A DNA stretch of 15,895 bases, from NCBI GenBank assembly GCA_027604665.1, contig JADGIZ010000330.1, positions 1 to 15,895 on the forward strand. Direction: 5' to 3'. The notes under the pieces were generated by a model, which searched no databases, was not told the DNA's origin, and saw only the letters and a program-made list of their open reading frames with translations. The position numbers and the translations under genes were made by a program. This DNA comes from Polyrhizophydium stewartii (lineage: Eukaryota; Chytridiomycota; Chytridiomycetes; Rhizophydiales). Below, in pieces: positions 7,657-15,895 of the stretch. Positions within the stretch are counted from its first letter, which is position 1, and the number at the start of each line of letters is the position of its first letter.

Positions 7657-8916
7657 ATGTCGCAGTCCAGGCACATCCTCGTTGGTGGGTTGATCGCGCC
7701 ATGGCCGCCCCCTGCCCCGCGGCGGCTCAGCGCATGCCCGGAGGGCACGGCTTCCCAGCGAGGCTCCCCGCGCGGCCGTGCTCCCCGCGCGGCCGTGCTC
7801 CCCGCCGATCGACCCTGGCGCAACGCTGACTCGCGCGCAGTCGGCGCCGGAGCCGTGGGCGCCTTCTACGGCGCGCGGCTGCACGACGAGCAGCGCGGCG
7901 TGCTGGTGTCGGCCGTGTGCCGGTCCAACTACGCCGCGGTCAGCAGCGCCGGCTTCCGCATCGAGTCGCTGCAGTTTGGCACGAGCACCTGGCGTCCGCA
8001 CGGCGTCTTCCGCTCGTGCGCCGATGCCGCCGCATCGGGCATCCGCTTTGACGCCATCGTTGTCGCCACCAAGGCCCTGCCTGACGTGCGCGACGACTCG
8101 GTCGACCTCGACCCGCTGTTCCAGCAGCCGCACCACGGACACGCCGGCCGCGTGCCGACCATTGTGCTGATTCAGAACGGCTTCGGCGTCGAGTGGCCGT
8201 ATCGCGCCCGCTTCCCCGCCGCCCCGATCCTATCGGCCATCACCGTCGTGTCGTGCCAGCAGACGCAGCCGGGCGTGATTGTGCACAACAAGTGGACCCG
8301 CATCTCCATCGGGCCCTTCTTCACCAGCGACGAGAAGCCCGCCGTGTGGGCCGCTCGGCCCGAGAACGCAGCGGCTGTCGCCGACGCCAACGCACGCTCG
8401 GCCCAGTTCGTGGCAGACCTTGCTGCCGGCGGCATCCGCGACTCAGAGAACTTCGATGCCACCGAGATCCAGCTCGTCCGCTGGCACAAGCTCGCCATCA
8501 ACGCAACCTTCAACCCGACGTCCATCCTGTCCGGCGGCCTGAGCAACCCAGAGCAGCTGCTGGACGACCAGTTGGAGGAGCAGGCGCGCGGCTGCATTCT
8601 CGAGATCCTCAACGCCGGCCCCGTCGTGCTCGGCGCGCCGTTCCCGCCGCATCTGGCGACTGCAGACGCCCTGCTCGCATCCACAAAGCGGAACCGCCTT
8701 GGCGCCAAGCCCAGCATGCTGGTTGACTGGGAGGCGGGCCGTCCGCTCGAAATCGAGGTGATCCTGGCAAACCCGCTCAAGCTTGCTCGCCAGTGCGGCG
8801 TCGAGATGCCGCGCATTCAGACCATCTACGCGCTCATCCGCAGCGCATCGCGCCGCCAGCAGCAGAAGCTCAAGGAAGAACACGCCAGACAGGGAGCAGC
8901 TGGTTCAAAGCTTTAG
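7657..8916 (+). CDS. 2-dehydropantoate 2-reductase (ketopantoate reductase)
   Basis: Exons 7657-7684 and 7841-8916 give 367 aa. The enzyme reduces 2-dehydropantoate to pantoate with NADPH, a step in pantothenate and CoA synthesis. Splicing restores the dinucleotide-binding loop ILVVGAGAVGAFYG (GxGxxG at 11-16). Other family motifs are VVATKA (Lys 87), IVLIQNGFG (121-123), WHKLAINATFNP with the catalytic Lys at 226, and PSMLVDWEAGRPLEIEVI (300-317), whose first Glu matches the conserved substrate-site Glu. The intron has a CTGAC branch site 10 nt before the CAG acceptor. It is 156 nt long and stop-free, so an unspliced frame also runs through but destroys the GxGxxG. The tail ends in a basic, Gln-rich helix beyond the usual domain. 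The stop is 51 bp from the convergent membrane-protein gene's stop. Confidence 0.95.
   Translation: MSQSRHILVGGLIAPWPPPAPRRLSACPEGTASQRGSPRGRAPRAAVLPADRPWRNADSRAVGAGAVGAFYGARLHDEQRGVLVSAVCRSNYAAVSSAGFRIESLQFGTSTWRPHGVFRSCADAAASGIRFDAIVVATKALPDVRDDSVDLDPLFQQPHHGHAGRVPTIVLIQNGFGVEWPYRARFPAAPILSAITVVSCQQTQPGVIVHNKWTRISIGPFFTSDEKPAVWAARPENAAAVADANARSAQFVADLAAGGIRDSENFDATEIQLVRWHKLAINATFNPTSILSGGLSNPEQLLDDQLEEQARGCILEILNAGPVVLGAPFPPHLATADALLASTKRNRLGAKPSMLVDWEAGRPLEIEVILANPLKLARQCGVEMPRIQTIYALIRSASRRQQQKLKEEHARQGAAGSKL
7763..7806 (+). repeat. 17-bp tandem repeat, about 2.5 copies
   Basis: The unit gctccccgcgcggccgt occurs perfectly at 7763-7779 and 7780-7796, followed by a partial third copy (gctccccgcc). 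It lies inside the intron of the ketopantoate reductase gene, so copy-number change would alter intron length, not the mature protein. Confidence 0.85.
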
Positions 8917-8967
8917 TAGCAACTGGGGCGGATGGGGATTGCAAAGTATCTGCGTTGAAACATGTCT

Positions 8968-10635
8968 TCAATGAATGAAGCCGATGCCGAGCGACCGCTC
9001 AAAGTTATTGATCACATAGCCGGAGCGATACGGCTTTGTCCAGACAACGCACTTGTGCTGGAACGTCAGGAACGAGTACCACACCCGCAGCCAGAAGATG
9101 CTGTTGATGGAGACGAGTGTCATCGAGATAAAGTATGTACGGTCGGAAAGGTCCCACGGCAGCGGGCTCGGCGTGCGGATCAGCGTGCGCCAGATCACCG
9201 GGGCAATGCATGGCGCCAGAAAGCACCACAGCGTCATGGTGATGCGCTTCACAAGCATGTATCTGCGCTTGCGCCGTCGCGCTGGGATGAGCTCGGCCAG
9301 CAGATCATCCCGCTCTTCCTTGGACAGCGGTGGCTCTGCCGGCTCTGCCCCTGTCGCTTCGCTGCGGCCTGTTGAGCCTTGCGCTTCCTCCGAAGAGTCT
9401 TCTCTTTGATTTTCGGGGGTCTGAGGGTCGGCTGCGTCGGACTTTGCGGAGCTGCTGGGCACCGAGATTGCGGGTTCGGACGTGTCGGGAGCGCGCTGCG
9501 CCTGCGGATTGCGCTGGTCGGTGAGGTCATCGGCGGGATCCGGCGAGCTCGGAGGAGCCGCGAGGCGTGCGGCATTGGCAGGGGCTGGTCCAGGCGCTGC
9601 GGCAGCGGCGGCAGCCGCCTCAGCGGCCCGCCTACTCGCGCGATCGCCGAGGATGCGCTGCAGCTCGTCGTCCAGATCGTCAAGCGCGGGATCGTCGACG
9701 GGGTCTTCGAGCTGCGTCAGATCGTATGCCATTGTGTTTTGCCAGTCCAGCAGGCCGATCAGGTTGCGCCGGCCAAAGAGGAACAGCAGCCAGAAGATCA
9801 GCGGCGTCCACAGCGCACTCCACGAGCCAAAGCGGCCATCTTCGGTCGCCGAGCCGTGGCCGGAAAGGATCCACCCCGCGGCTGGGTTCGACAGCCAGAA
9901 CGCCGCCGAGAGAGAGCCCGAGACCAGGTGCGGTCCGTAGAGCAGCATCCAGGCTTCCAGCGCCGGCCAATAGTGGTATCCGATGAGTGTCGTCAAGTAG
10001 AACGCGAGTTGGATCTCGTCAACGAGGTCCACGAACATGAACGGCCGCGTTGGACACGAGGTGAGGCGCGGCAGCGGCGGCGGCATGTTCGGCACAGGCA
10101 GCTTCGCGGTGATCCACTCGACGAAGCGAGCGGCCGACGTTGCCAGCGCCGCCGTCGACGCCAGCAGCGTGCCGGCCGCCTGCGAGGCGTCGCCTGCTTC
10201 GGGCGTGTGCTCGGGCGGGCAGTAGAACACCCGGCACCAGAACATGTAGCACAGGTACGCATGCAGGACGAACGTGAGCGGGCCGTACGTCACCCGGCTG
10301 GCGGCCGTATGCCGCACAAGGCGCCGGCGCAGGCGCAGCCCGGGCGTGCGGCCGCGCGGCGTCGGGTGCTGTCGTCAGCACGTGCCGCACCAAGCGCAGC
10401 TCGGCTGCGGCGAAACGCACAGGTCGACGGCGGCCTTGTCAACAAAGTCCAGGAAGCAGTCGCGGTCGTCCTCATCGGCCACGGGGCCGCCGCGCGGCTT
10501 GGGCACCACGAGCTCGAACGCGCGGTACAGGCGGAACCGGTCCTCATACAGCTGCTTCTCAAAATGGGTCGTCGGCTCACGGCCCGACCACGAGTGCAAG
10601 AAATAGAAGCGGGGGTCAAAGTCGTCCTCGTGCAT
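8968..10635 (-). CDS. Unrecognised multi-pass membrane protein
   Basis: Proposed exons are 10635-10421 and 10297-8968 (514 aa; donor CT|GTGCGT, acceptor CCAG, phase 2). A cytosolic-looking N-terminus (FYFLHSWSGRE, FEKQLYEDRFRLYRAF) leads into about six hydrophobic segments, near residues 75-95, 160-180, 185-206, 230-250, 422-444 and 458-482. Between the fourth and fifth is a long low-complexity stretch (about 268-412): acidic, then poly-Ala, then Ser/Pro/Glu-rich, ending in a basic patch (PARRRKRR). I do not recognise the family, so transporter, channel or scaffold roles are all open. The 5' end is uncertain: the frame opens further upstream after a TGA at 10714, so an extra first exon could exist in 10636-11052. 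An alternative 3' splice site (GACAG, about 10369) paired with a GTTTCG donor would give a very short intron and keep an Arg-rich segment. Confidence 0.65.
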
Positions 10636-11052
10636 CCCACGGGAAAGCGCGAGATCGCGGCGGGCCGCCGACCCGCCTCGGCGCACACGCTCGAGCGGCG
10701 GAGTGGAATCTCTTCATTCGGGGCCTGCCGGGCATGCGTGGCGGGTCCCTGGCCGCGTTCTTCTGCTGCGTGCCGCGCCGCCCTTGTTGGGCAGTCGCGA
10801 TGGTCAAACACGTTCTCCTCGGGTGCACCCTTGCTCATGTTGTGGGCCGCCTCGCTGCAGACGCGGATGCGCGGCGCGCCGATGCGCAGCTTGAATGCTC
10901 GGTCGCGCGGTCGCTGGCAGGGCACCATCAAGCAGTGCGCTGCGCGGAAGCACCACAGATATCGGCCGCGAAAGCAACTGTCGGTTCGGTAGCTGATGAT
11001 ATGCCGATAGCGGTCGGCATGACACTTGAACGTACTCGGAATGCGTCGCCAA
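10636..11052. other. 417-bp region between two minus-strand genes
   Basis: This stretch lies between the SMG9-like stop and the membrane-protein gene's proposed start. It should hold the 3' UTR of the former and the promoter or 5' end of the latter. A minus-strand frame at about 10690-10970 is open and includes MSKGAPEENVF from an ATG at 10836. It could supply a first exon (ATG AGC AAG G, then a GTGCAC donor), but the only phase-compatible acceptor is weak. I see no TATA box and no AATAAA. Confidence 0.4.
11001..11020. repeat. Short inverted repeat (hairpin) downstream of the SMG9-like stop
   Basis: ATGCCGA at 11001-11007 is the exact reverse complement of TCGGCAT at 11014-11020, with a 6-nt loop (tagcgg). 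It begins about 33 nt past the SMG9-like stop on the minus strand, so it would lie in that gene's 3' UTR. A function in mRNA end formation or stability is only a possibility. Confidence 0.5.
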
Positions 11053-13467
11053 TCAAGATGTGCGCTTTGGTCGCTGTCCCTTGACGGCGCCCGAGCTGCC
11101 CGCGGCGCCTGTGTTGGCATGCGCGTCGCCTGATGGCGGGCACAAGGCCTCGAGCTCGCCGCTGAGGTCAAACCTGCGGATCCCATCCCAGATGCGCGCC
11201 GCCGACCGAAGCCAGTCGCGCTCCGAGACAAGGAACTGGCGCCGCGACAGCGGCGTGCGCAGCAAACCTGTGCTTGCGGGCGACCGGGCGGCAGCGGCAG
11301 CCGCCGCGTCGCTGGCGCTTACGGGAAACCGCGGGATCTCAAAAATGGTATCACGGAGCAGCCGAGCCTCATCCGAGAAGCGATATGCAATGCCGGCCAC
11401 CGCCGAGATCGTTTCATCGAGCGATTTGCGAAAGTCAATGGCATCGCCGAACGTGTCTTTCTGCGGAAGCAGGAACACGTTGGCCAGGAGCGACTCGTAC
11501 GATCCTCTGTCGTTGACATCTGTTGTTGCGGCAGCCTCAAGCGCCGAATCAACTGCTGCGTCCGGCACTTCCTGGCTCGCAGGGTCGCTGTTGCGCGAAT
11601 CCTTGGCGTCGGCTTTGCCCGCGCGGCGGCGGTGACGTTTCTTTGCTCGCTTGCGACCAGCGTCGGTAGGATCGCCGTCGGGAGTATCTGGGCGGCTGCT
11701 CTCAACGCCTTCGGCAGGCCCAGTCGAGTCCGGGTCCGACTTGCAGCCACAGCCGCGAAGTTCAGCGTCGGTAACATTGGCCTGGCTTTTGGGCGGCGGC
11801 TGGTCGCCGGGCGGTGGCTGGGGTTGGTTCTTGAACGACGACGCAAACTCGCGCATCTGCTTGGCATGAAGCGTGTCCGCAAAGAGACCGGCGACCTGGA
11901 GCTCAGAATCCAAGAAGCTCTTCCAGAACGAGTCCAGGATGGACATGCGGCGCTGCGGCGTGAAACTGACTTGGCTTGCCTTGTTGGCCACAAAGACGAT
12001 GCGAGGCTCGTACGACTCGGATGGCGCAACCTGCTGGGGGGCCGGTGAAGTCGTAGACAGGCCGGTTGGCGATGGCGAGCTGATCACACCAGAAGCACCC
12101 GATGCTGACGGTGGGCCCGGCTGCGCGCGACTCTGGAACTGCTTCTTTCGGATGGCTTCGCCCTTCCGGATGAGCTGGAACAGCTCGACATCTCGCGGCG
12201 AGTCCGAGACCACGATGACGACGTGGCAAACCGACAAAAGAAACATGGTCATCTTGATCGACTCAATCTCGACAAGCGAATGCAGCTGCGATGGCGGGCC
12301 CGGGCGCACCAGGACGTCCCCAAAAAAGTCGCTGCCGCGCAGGCGCTCGGCCACCGAGCGGCACAACACCGGCTGCGTGTCGAGCAACACAACGTGGTCC
12401 GGCGTCACGTACATGTCGATGCCGCGCGTGTGCTGCTGCCCGGCGCCCTTGCCCTTGCCGCTGACGGGGAACGGCGCGGCGCTGGTCAGCGTGGACAGCA
12501 CCGTAGACTTGCCCACGCCCGGGCGGCCGAGGACGCCGACGATGAAGCAGCCGGGAAAGTCCGAGAGAAGGCGCTGGATCTGCTCGGGCTGGAAGCGCAT
12601 CTGGTCGTCCATGACTTTGATTGGCGCAGGTAGCTGCGGCCGCGGCGCCGGAAACAGCTTCCTGAGCCTCTCCAAAGTCGGTGCAAGCGCTTCGGGCTCT
12701 CCGCCGGCTCCAAGCGACTCAACGATGCTTGCCCTTGGCGAGACCGTCTTGTCAAGTGGCGCGGTCTTTGGCGGGGAGGCGGGCCGGGCGGTCGATGCCG
12801 TCTGACCAGCCGCCGTGCTGGCAGATCCGGCTTCGGCAGGCGTGGATGCCTGCAGCGCGGGGGCGGCCGTTGCCGCCGAGGCCGTCACGGAGGCTGGGGC
12901 TGCAGCGGCGTCCGCAGGCTCAGCCGCGAGCGACTGAGCCGACGACTTGCGCTCGAGCGCGACTGCCTTGCGCAGCAGAACAGGCGCAGCAGGGGTCTTG
13001 GCTGCGGCAGCAGTCTGCGACATGACGGCGCTTGCCCGGCGCGGCTTGCCCGGGTCGGCGTCCTCTGCGGCGACAGCACCGCCCGGCGTGCTCTGTGGGC
13101 GGGGCTTTGTTCTGTCGCCAGCAGCAAGCGACGCAGCGGCGCCATCGGCACTGGGCTGGCGCCTGAGCAGCGTGGGCGGTCGGGCCGGCGGGTCGCGGGC
13201 CCGCGGACGCCCAGGGCGGCCGTTGAGCTTGTCGTGCCGGTCGTGCTTGTCGTGCCGTGTCTGGCGGCGGCCCGCAGGCCCCGCGCTGCCGCCCTGGTCC
13301 CCTCCACCGGGCCTTCCGCCGGCCGCCTGGGCGCTGCCATCGACCCACAGCGTGCGGCCAGACGGCGGCGGGCGCGGCCCAAAGTCGGCCGGGTCGTAGC
13401 CGAGGGCGCTTTTGGTCGCCTCTGGCGCCCTCGCGACCGCAGTCTGGCGTTGCTGCGTCGCGGACAT
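11053..13467 (-). CDS. SMG9-like nonsense-mediated mRNA decay factor
   Basis: Single uninterrupted frame of 804 aa. SMG9 binds SMG8 and restrains the SMG1 kinase that phosphorylates UPF1 in nonsense-mediated decay. The P-loop GRPGVGKST (314-322) follows FIVGVL. Then come QQHTRGIDMYV (344-354) and VVLLDTQPVL (359-368), both close to the family signature, followed by CHVVIVVSDS (414-423) and IVFVANKAS (490-498). The C-terminal FLVSERDWLRSAARIWDGI (745-763) is a further family hallmark. It is longer than human SMG9 (520 aa). The extra length lies in a Pro/Ala/Arg-rich N-terminal 250 residues, a Ser/Pro insert at about 447-487, and an insert at about 545-650 with a basic cluster (RKRAKKRHRRR, 605-615) that could act as a nuclear signal. 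The lack of introns contrasts with its neighbours. The start at 13467 is the first ATG of the frame; later in-frame ATGs exist, but the family core is unaffected. Confidence 0.9.
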   Translation of the reverse strand: MSATQQRQTAVARAPEATKSALGYDPADFGPRPPPSGRTLWVDGSAQAAGGRPGGGDQGGSAGPAGRRQTRHDKHDRHDKLNGRPGRPRARDPPARPPTLLRRQPSADGAAASLAAGDRTKPRPQSTPGGAVAAEDADPGKPRRASAVMSQTAAAAKTPAAPVLLRKAVALERKSSAQSLAAEPADAAAAPASVTASAATAAPALQASTPAEAGSASTAAGQTASTARPASPPKTAPLDKTVSPRASIVESLGAGGEPEALAPTLERLRKLFPAPRPQLPAPIKVMDDQMRFQPEQIQRLLSDFPGCFIVGVLGRPGVGKSTVLSTLTSAAPFPVSGKGKGAGQQHTRGIDMYVTPDHVVLLDTQPVLCRSVAERLRGSDFFGDVLVRPGPPSQLHSLVEIESIKMTMFLLSVCHVVIVVSDSPRDVELFQLIRKGEAIRKKQFQSRAQPGPPSASGASGVISSPSPTGLSTTSPAPQQVAPSESYEPRIVFVANKASQVSFTPQRRMSILDSFWKSFLDSELQVAGLFADTLHAKQMREFASSFKNQPQPPPGDQPPPKSQANVTDAELRGCGCKSDPDSTGPAEGVESSRPDTPDGDPTDAGRKRAKKRHRRRAGKADAKDSRNSDPASQEVPDAAVDSALEAAATTDVNDRGSYESLLANVFLLPQKDTFGDAIDFRKSLDETISAVAGIAYRFSDEARLLRDTIFEIPRFPVSASDAAAAAAARSPASTGLLRTPLSRRQFLVSERDWLRSAARIWDGIRRFDLSGELEALCPPSGDAHANTGAAGSSGAVKGQRPKRTS

Positions 13468-13636
13468 CCGAGAGCGCGAGGGCCAGTGTCGCCGTTTGGT
13501 GGAATTGGGCAGAGTATGAAACGATATTCCAAGACAGGCTCACGAGACCTCAACACAAACGTGATCGAGCCCAAACCCATTCATTGGCTCGGCCGAGTGA
13601 ACAACAACATGTTGACTACGCCTTGCGGACGGCCCG

Positions 13637-15047
13637 TCACGCCGCGTTGTGTCGCTTCTCGAGATGCACCATCTTGTTGAACATCGGGTCCGACAACGCA
13701 ACAGGCCGCCCCCACATCTCGGGCGAGACCTCGCTGCGCCGCTCGACAAGCTGCGCAAGCTCCTCGCGAATCTCGGCACAGAAAGCCTCGACACGCAAGT
13801 CGTTCTCATCATACCCAAAAGGATTCTCGATCTCGCCGGCAATGGCCTCGATGCCCTGCAGCGTGAACGCCGCAATAAACACAATCGGGATCGTCGACCA
13901 GCCCATGGTGCCCACCAGCTGGAACGGCAGCGCGAGCATGTACAGGAACAGTGTCTGCTTGAGGTGGATCGAGTACGCCTGCGGGATCGGGCACGATCGG
14001 ATGCGCTCAAAGTTGGACAGGCAGTCGACCATGCCCGACAGCGCCGCCACCATGGCCGCGAACGTCGGAATGTCAACCAGGTCGCGCTTGCGGCAGCGCG
14101 AGTGGTACGACGAAATGTGCAGCGAGATCTCCAGCGGCAGATTCTTGACGTCGGGGTGGAACACGCCGGGCTTGTAGTCTGGCAGATGCACAAGCAGGTT
14201 GTGCAGGTCGTCGTACTTGTGCCCGAGCTCGCCGCGGAGATGGTGCTTGACGGCGACCGCATATGCGAGAATCAAGTTCAGTGTTCCGTGCTTGTCGTAT
14301 ATGTCTTTGGGATCGGTCGCGTGCACGTGGATCCACACCATGCGCGACAGGTTGCGACCGTGCGTGAACATGGTGCCCCACAGGCGGCGCGCCTCCCAGA
14401 ACCTGTGCGCGAGCGAGTGCGGGCGAGAATGCGCGGCACCGTCAGTATCATCGAACACACAGCGGTGGCCCTGCTGGCAAACTCGGCATGGCGGCACTTT
14501 GGCCGCGGGCGGAGTCGCGGTGCGGAGCGGCGGCGCGCCGCAGCACGTCACCGACTCCGCCCGACACAGCCCGCCGCGAGCACCGCGAGGCAGGCCCGCT
14601 CACAGGAACGGCCGGGCAGCCCACCACGCACCTGTCGTATGCCGTATTGGTGCGGAACACCAGCAGCAAGCCAACGACAAACGAAATGATACCAATGAGC
14701 TGGTTGGGAATAGCGACCGCCTTCCACCCGAGCACGAGGTACGCGACCGTCCACCACGCCGCCCACGCTGTCAGGACCAGCGTCGGCAGCACAATCTTGG
14801 GTACCACGGAAGAGCGCACGGTGAACAGCTCGTGCACGGAGTAGCCCTGGTTGTTGGACACGGCTTGGTGCTGGGCCGCGCTGCGCACGGTCGTGTCGCC
14901 GCGCTTCAGGTCCGTCGACGCACGCGGCGCGATGGAGACGGGCGTCGGGCTTCGCGCCATGGACTCGGGCGACTCGGCGCCAGCCGCGGGTACGTTGAGC
15001 AGCGTGTCGACTGACGGCATGGCGCTGGCGTACGGCGACTGAGACAT
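13637..15047 (-). CDS. Bestrophin-like (UPF0187/RFP-TM) anion channel
   Basis: Exons 15047-14632 and 14402-13637 give 393 aa. The junction AG|G restores FRTNTAYDRFWEARRLWG (131-148), the core bestrophin-family signature after the second membrane helix. Helices are predicted at about 82-106 and 113-131, and a second pair at about 287-305 and 308-325. The second pair is followed by GIEAIAGEIENPFGYDENDL (321-340), matching the conserved cytosolic motif of this family. Members form pentameric chloride/anion channels; the fungal and bacterial UPF0187 branch is shorter than animal bestrophins, as here. The first 80 residues are Ser/Pro-rich and probably disordered. The intron has a CTGAC site about 38 nt before its CACAG acceptor. 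The frame is open upstream of 15047 but has no ATG there. A TATA-like ATAAAA on the minus strand (15088-15083) lies about 36 bp upstream of the start. Confidence 0.92.
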
Positions 15048-15507
15048 GGGGTTGAGCGAGGAGGAGTCGAGAGGGGCAGGCGTTTTATGGTGCGGCGGGC
15101 GGCGGGCGTGGATCACCTTGAGCGCCACCGGCCCTCCGCCGCTTGCATCCGCCTCTCGCCATACCCAGCGTCACTCGATCTGACCAGCGCCCGCGCTGCC
15201 AGCCAGCATGCGGGACACTGCTTCCGCCAGCACCTCGACCGAGTGCGCCTCGGGGCTTCTGGGCAGCGGCTATCGCATCCCGCGCGCTCAGGACCTTGAG
15301 TCGGCCGGCACACACACGCCGCCCATACTGCGGCCTGCCCGCGACGCCGTGGCTGCTGTGTTGCTGCGCAGGTTGGCTCGTTCTGACCGCCAGCGACACT
15401 CCCAAGTGCCGCAAGCCGACAACGGCGAGCCTGCGGGGCCAGATCCAGACGCCTGCTGGGCAATATCCGCAACGTCGCGTCTGCGTTTCCGCACACTGCT
15501 GGCCACC
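15048..15507. other. 460-bp intergenic region between divergent genes
   Basis: It separates the bestrophin-like start (minus) from the proposed coiled-coil start (plus). It holds a minus-strand ATAAAA at 15083-15088. Open frames cross it on both strands, as expected at this GC content, but none has recognisable protein sequence. An additional upstream exon of the plus-strand gene cannot be excluded because its frame is open back to about 15208. Confidence 0.45.
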
Positions 15508-15895
15508 ATGGACGTGTCTCTGCCGCCGTCGCCAACCGAGTCGGCGCAAGCCGAGTTGCTGGCCGAGCGGTGCGTCAATCAAGCAGTCCGGCCTTGCCCC
15601 GATGCGTTCATTCCTGGCTGACTGCTCGATATTGGCGCACTCCACGTCCAGATGCGATGCCGCGCTCCGCTTCGCGGCTGCCGCCGCCGCTCGCATCGAC
15701 GCCCGCATGGCTGCGACACGCCGAGAGCTCGACCCGACCCGCACCGCTCTGGAAGCTGGCGTCGCTGTGGGCCTCGCAGGCGAGATCGCCGCCGCCCGCC
15801 CGCGCACAGACGCAGAGGCGTGGGCCGCGCTGTCACGCCGTCTCGCCGACGCTCACAAACACCAGCGCGCGCTCCAGGCCGCGCGAGTCGAGCAG
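15508..15895 (+). CDS. Partial helical/coiled-coil protein, runs off the window
   Basis: Exon 1 at 15508-15569 starts at an ATG in a strong context (gccaccATGg). Exon 2 at 15652-15895 continues past the window end. The 82-bp intron has a GTGCGT donor, a GGCTGAC branch site and a TCCAG acceptor, and the phase-2 join encodes LLAERCDAALRF. About 102 residues are visible. They are rich in Ala, Arg, Glu and Leu (RMAATRRELDPTRTALEAG, AWAALSRRLADAHKHQRALQ), consistent with long helices or a coiled coil. No catalytic motif or family is recognisable from this fragment. Its frame is open upstream to about 15208, so an earlier start is possible, but the upstream residues look like non-coding translation. 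Confidence 0.55.

Noticed and set aside
7763..7806. Possible CRISPR-like or satellite array
   Set aside because: Only 2.5 copies of a 17-bp unit with no spacers, inside an intron. It is a short tandem duplication.
9379..10992. Plus-strand open frame of 537 codons opposite the membrane-protein gene
   Set aside because: The opposite strand encodes coherent hydrophobic segments and an ordered low-complexity loop, while this frame is uniformly Arg/Gln-rich and crosses the intergenic region.
10290..11231. Minus-strand open frame of 313 codons over the membrane-protein 5' region and SMG9-like 3' end
   Set aside because: It overlaps both genes in a different frame and has no coherent protein features. 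Only the MSKG segment from 10836 was kept as a possible first exon.
13257..14689. Overlapping plus-strand frames opposite the bestrophin-like gene
   Set aside because: The minus strand carries the diagnostic NTAYDR and EIENPFG motifs with a supported intron; the plus frames are shadows.
15087..15299. Short plus-strand frame between the bestrophin-like and coiled-coil genes
   Set aside because: It has no recognisable sequence, an ordinary shadow composition and no supporting splice sites, so it is treated as intergenic.

Overview
The window is nuclear DNA of a GC-rich, gene-dense eukaryote, most likely a fungus and perhaps an early-diverging (chytrid-like) one. The coding frames are broken by short GT-AG introns (about 60-330 bp). 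I reconstructed 17 introns, and 11 of them carry CTGAC, a fungal-type branch site, within about 40 nt of the acceptor. The gene set (bestrophin-like channel, SMG9, DNAJC7-type co-chaperone, ketopantoate reductase, RNase P/MRP zinc ribbon) is eukaryotic. The fungal placement is inference; no marker gene proves it.

Layout: (1) minus strand 279-2540, secreted or membrane-anchored purple-acid-phosphatase-like metallophosphoesterase with a C-terminal accessory domain, 5 exons. (2) plus strand 2569-5331, DNAJC7-like TPR plus J-domain co-chaperone, 8 exons. (3) minus strand 5486-6364, small RNase P/MRP-type (Rpr2/Rpp21/SNM1/RMP24-like) zinc-ribbon protein. (4) minus strand 6364-7626, unrecognised secreted protein, 3 exons. 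(5) plus strand 7657-8916, ketopantoate 2-reductase, 2 exons. (6) minus strand 8968-10635, unrecognised multi-pass membrane protein, 2 or more exons, 5' end uncertain. (7) minus strand 11053-13467, SMG9-like nonsense-mediated-decay factor, single exon. (8) minus strand 13637-15047, fungal-type bestrophin-like anion channel, 2 exons. (9) plus strand 15508 to the window end, start of a helical/coiled-coil protein.

The genes do not form a pathway; they look like ordinary housekeeping neighbours. What stands out is the packing. Two divergent pairs have start codons only 28 and 30 bp apart, and the second gap is half filled by a perfect 15-bp palindrome. Two convergent stops are 51 bp apart. One tandem pair has a stop and a start sharing one base. 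Other points of interest are an 8-nt first coding exon, a GC-AG intron, a stop-free intron of a multiple of three inside a Rossmann motif, and two orphan proteins. I saw no transposon, CRISPR array, rRNA or tRNA. No candidate for a wholly new system is compelling; the orphan proteins and the palindromic bidirectional promoter are the best leads.
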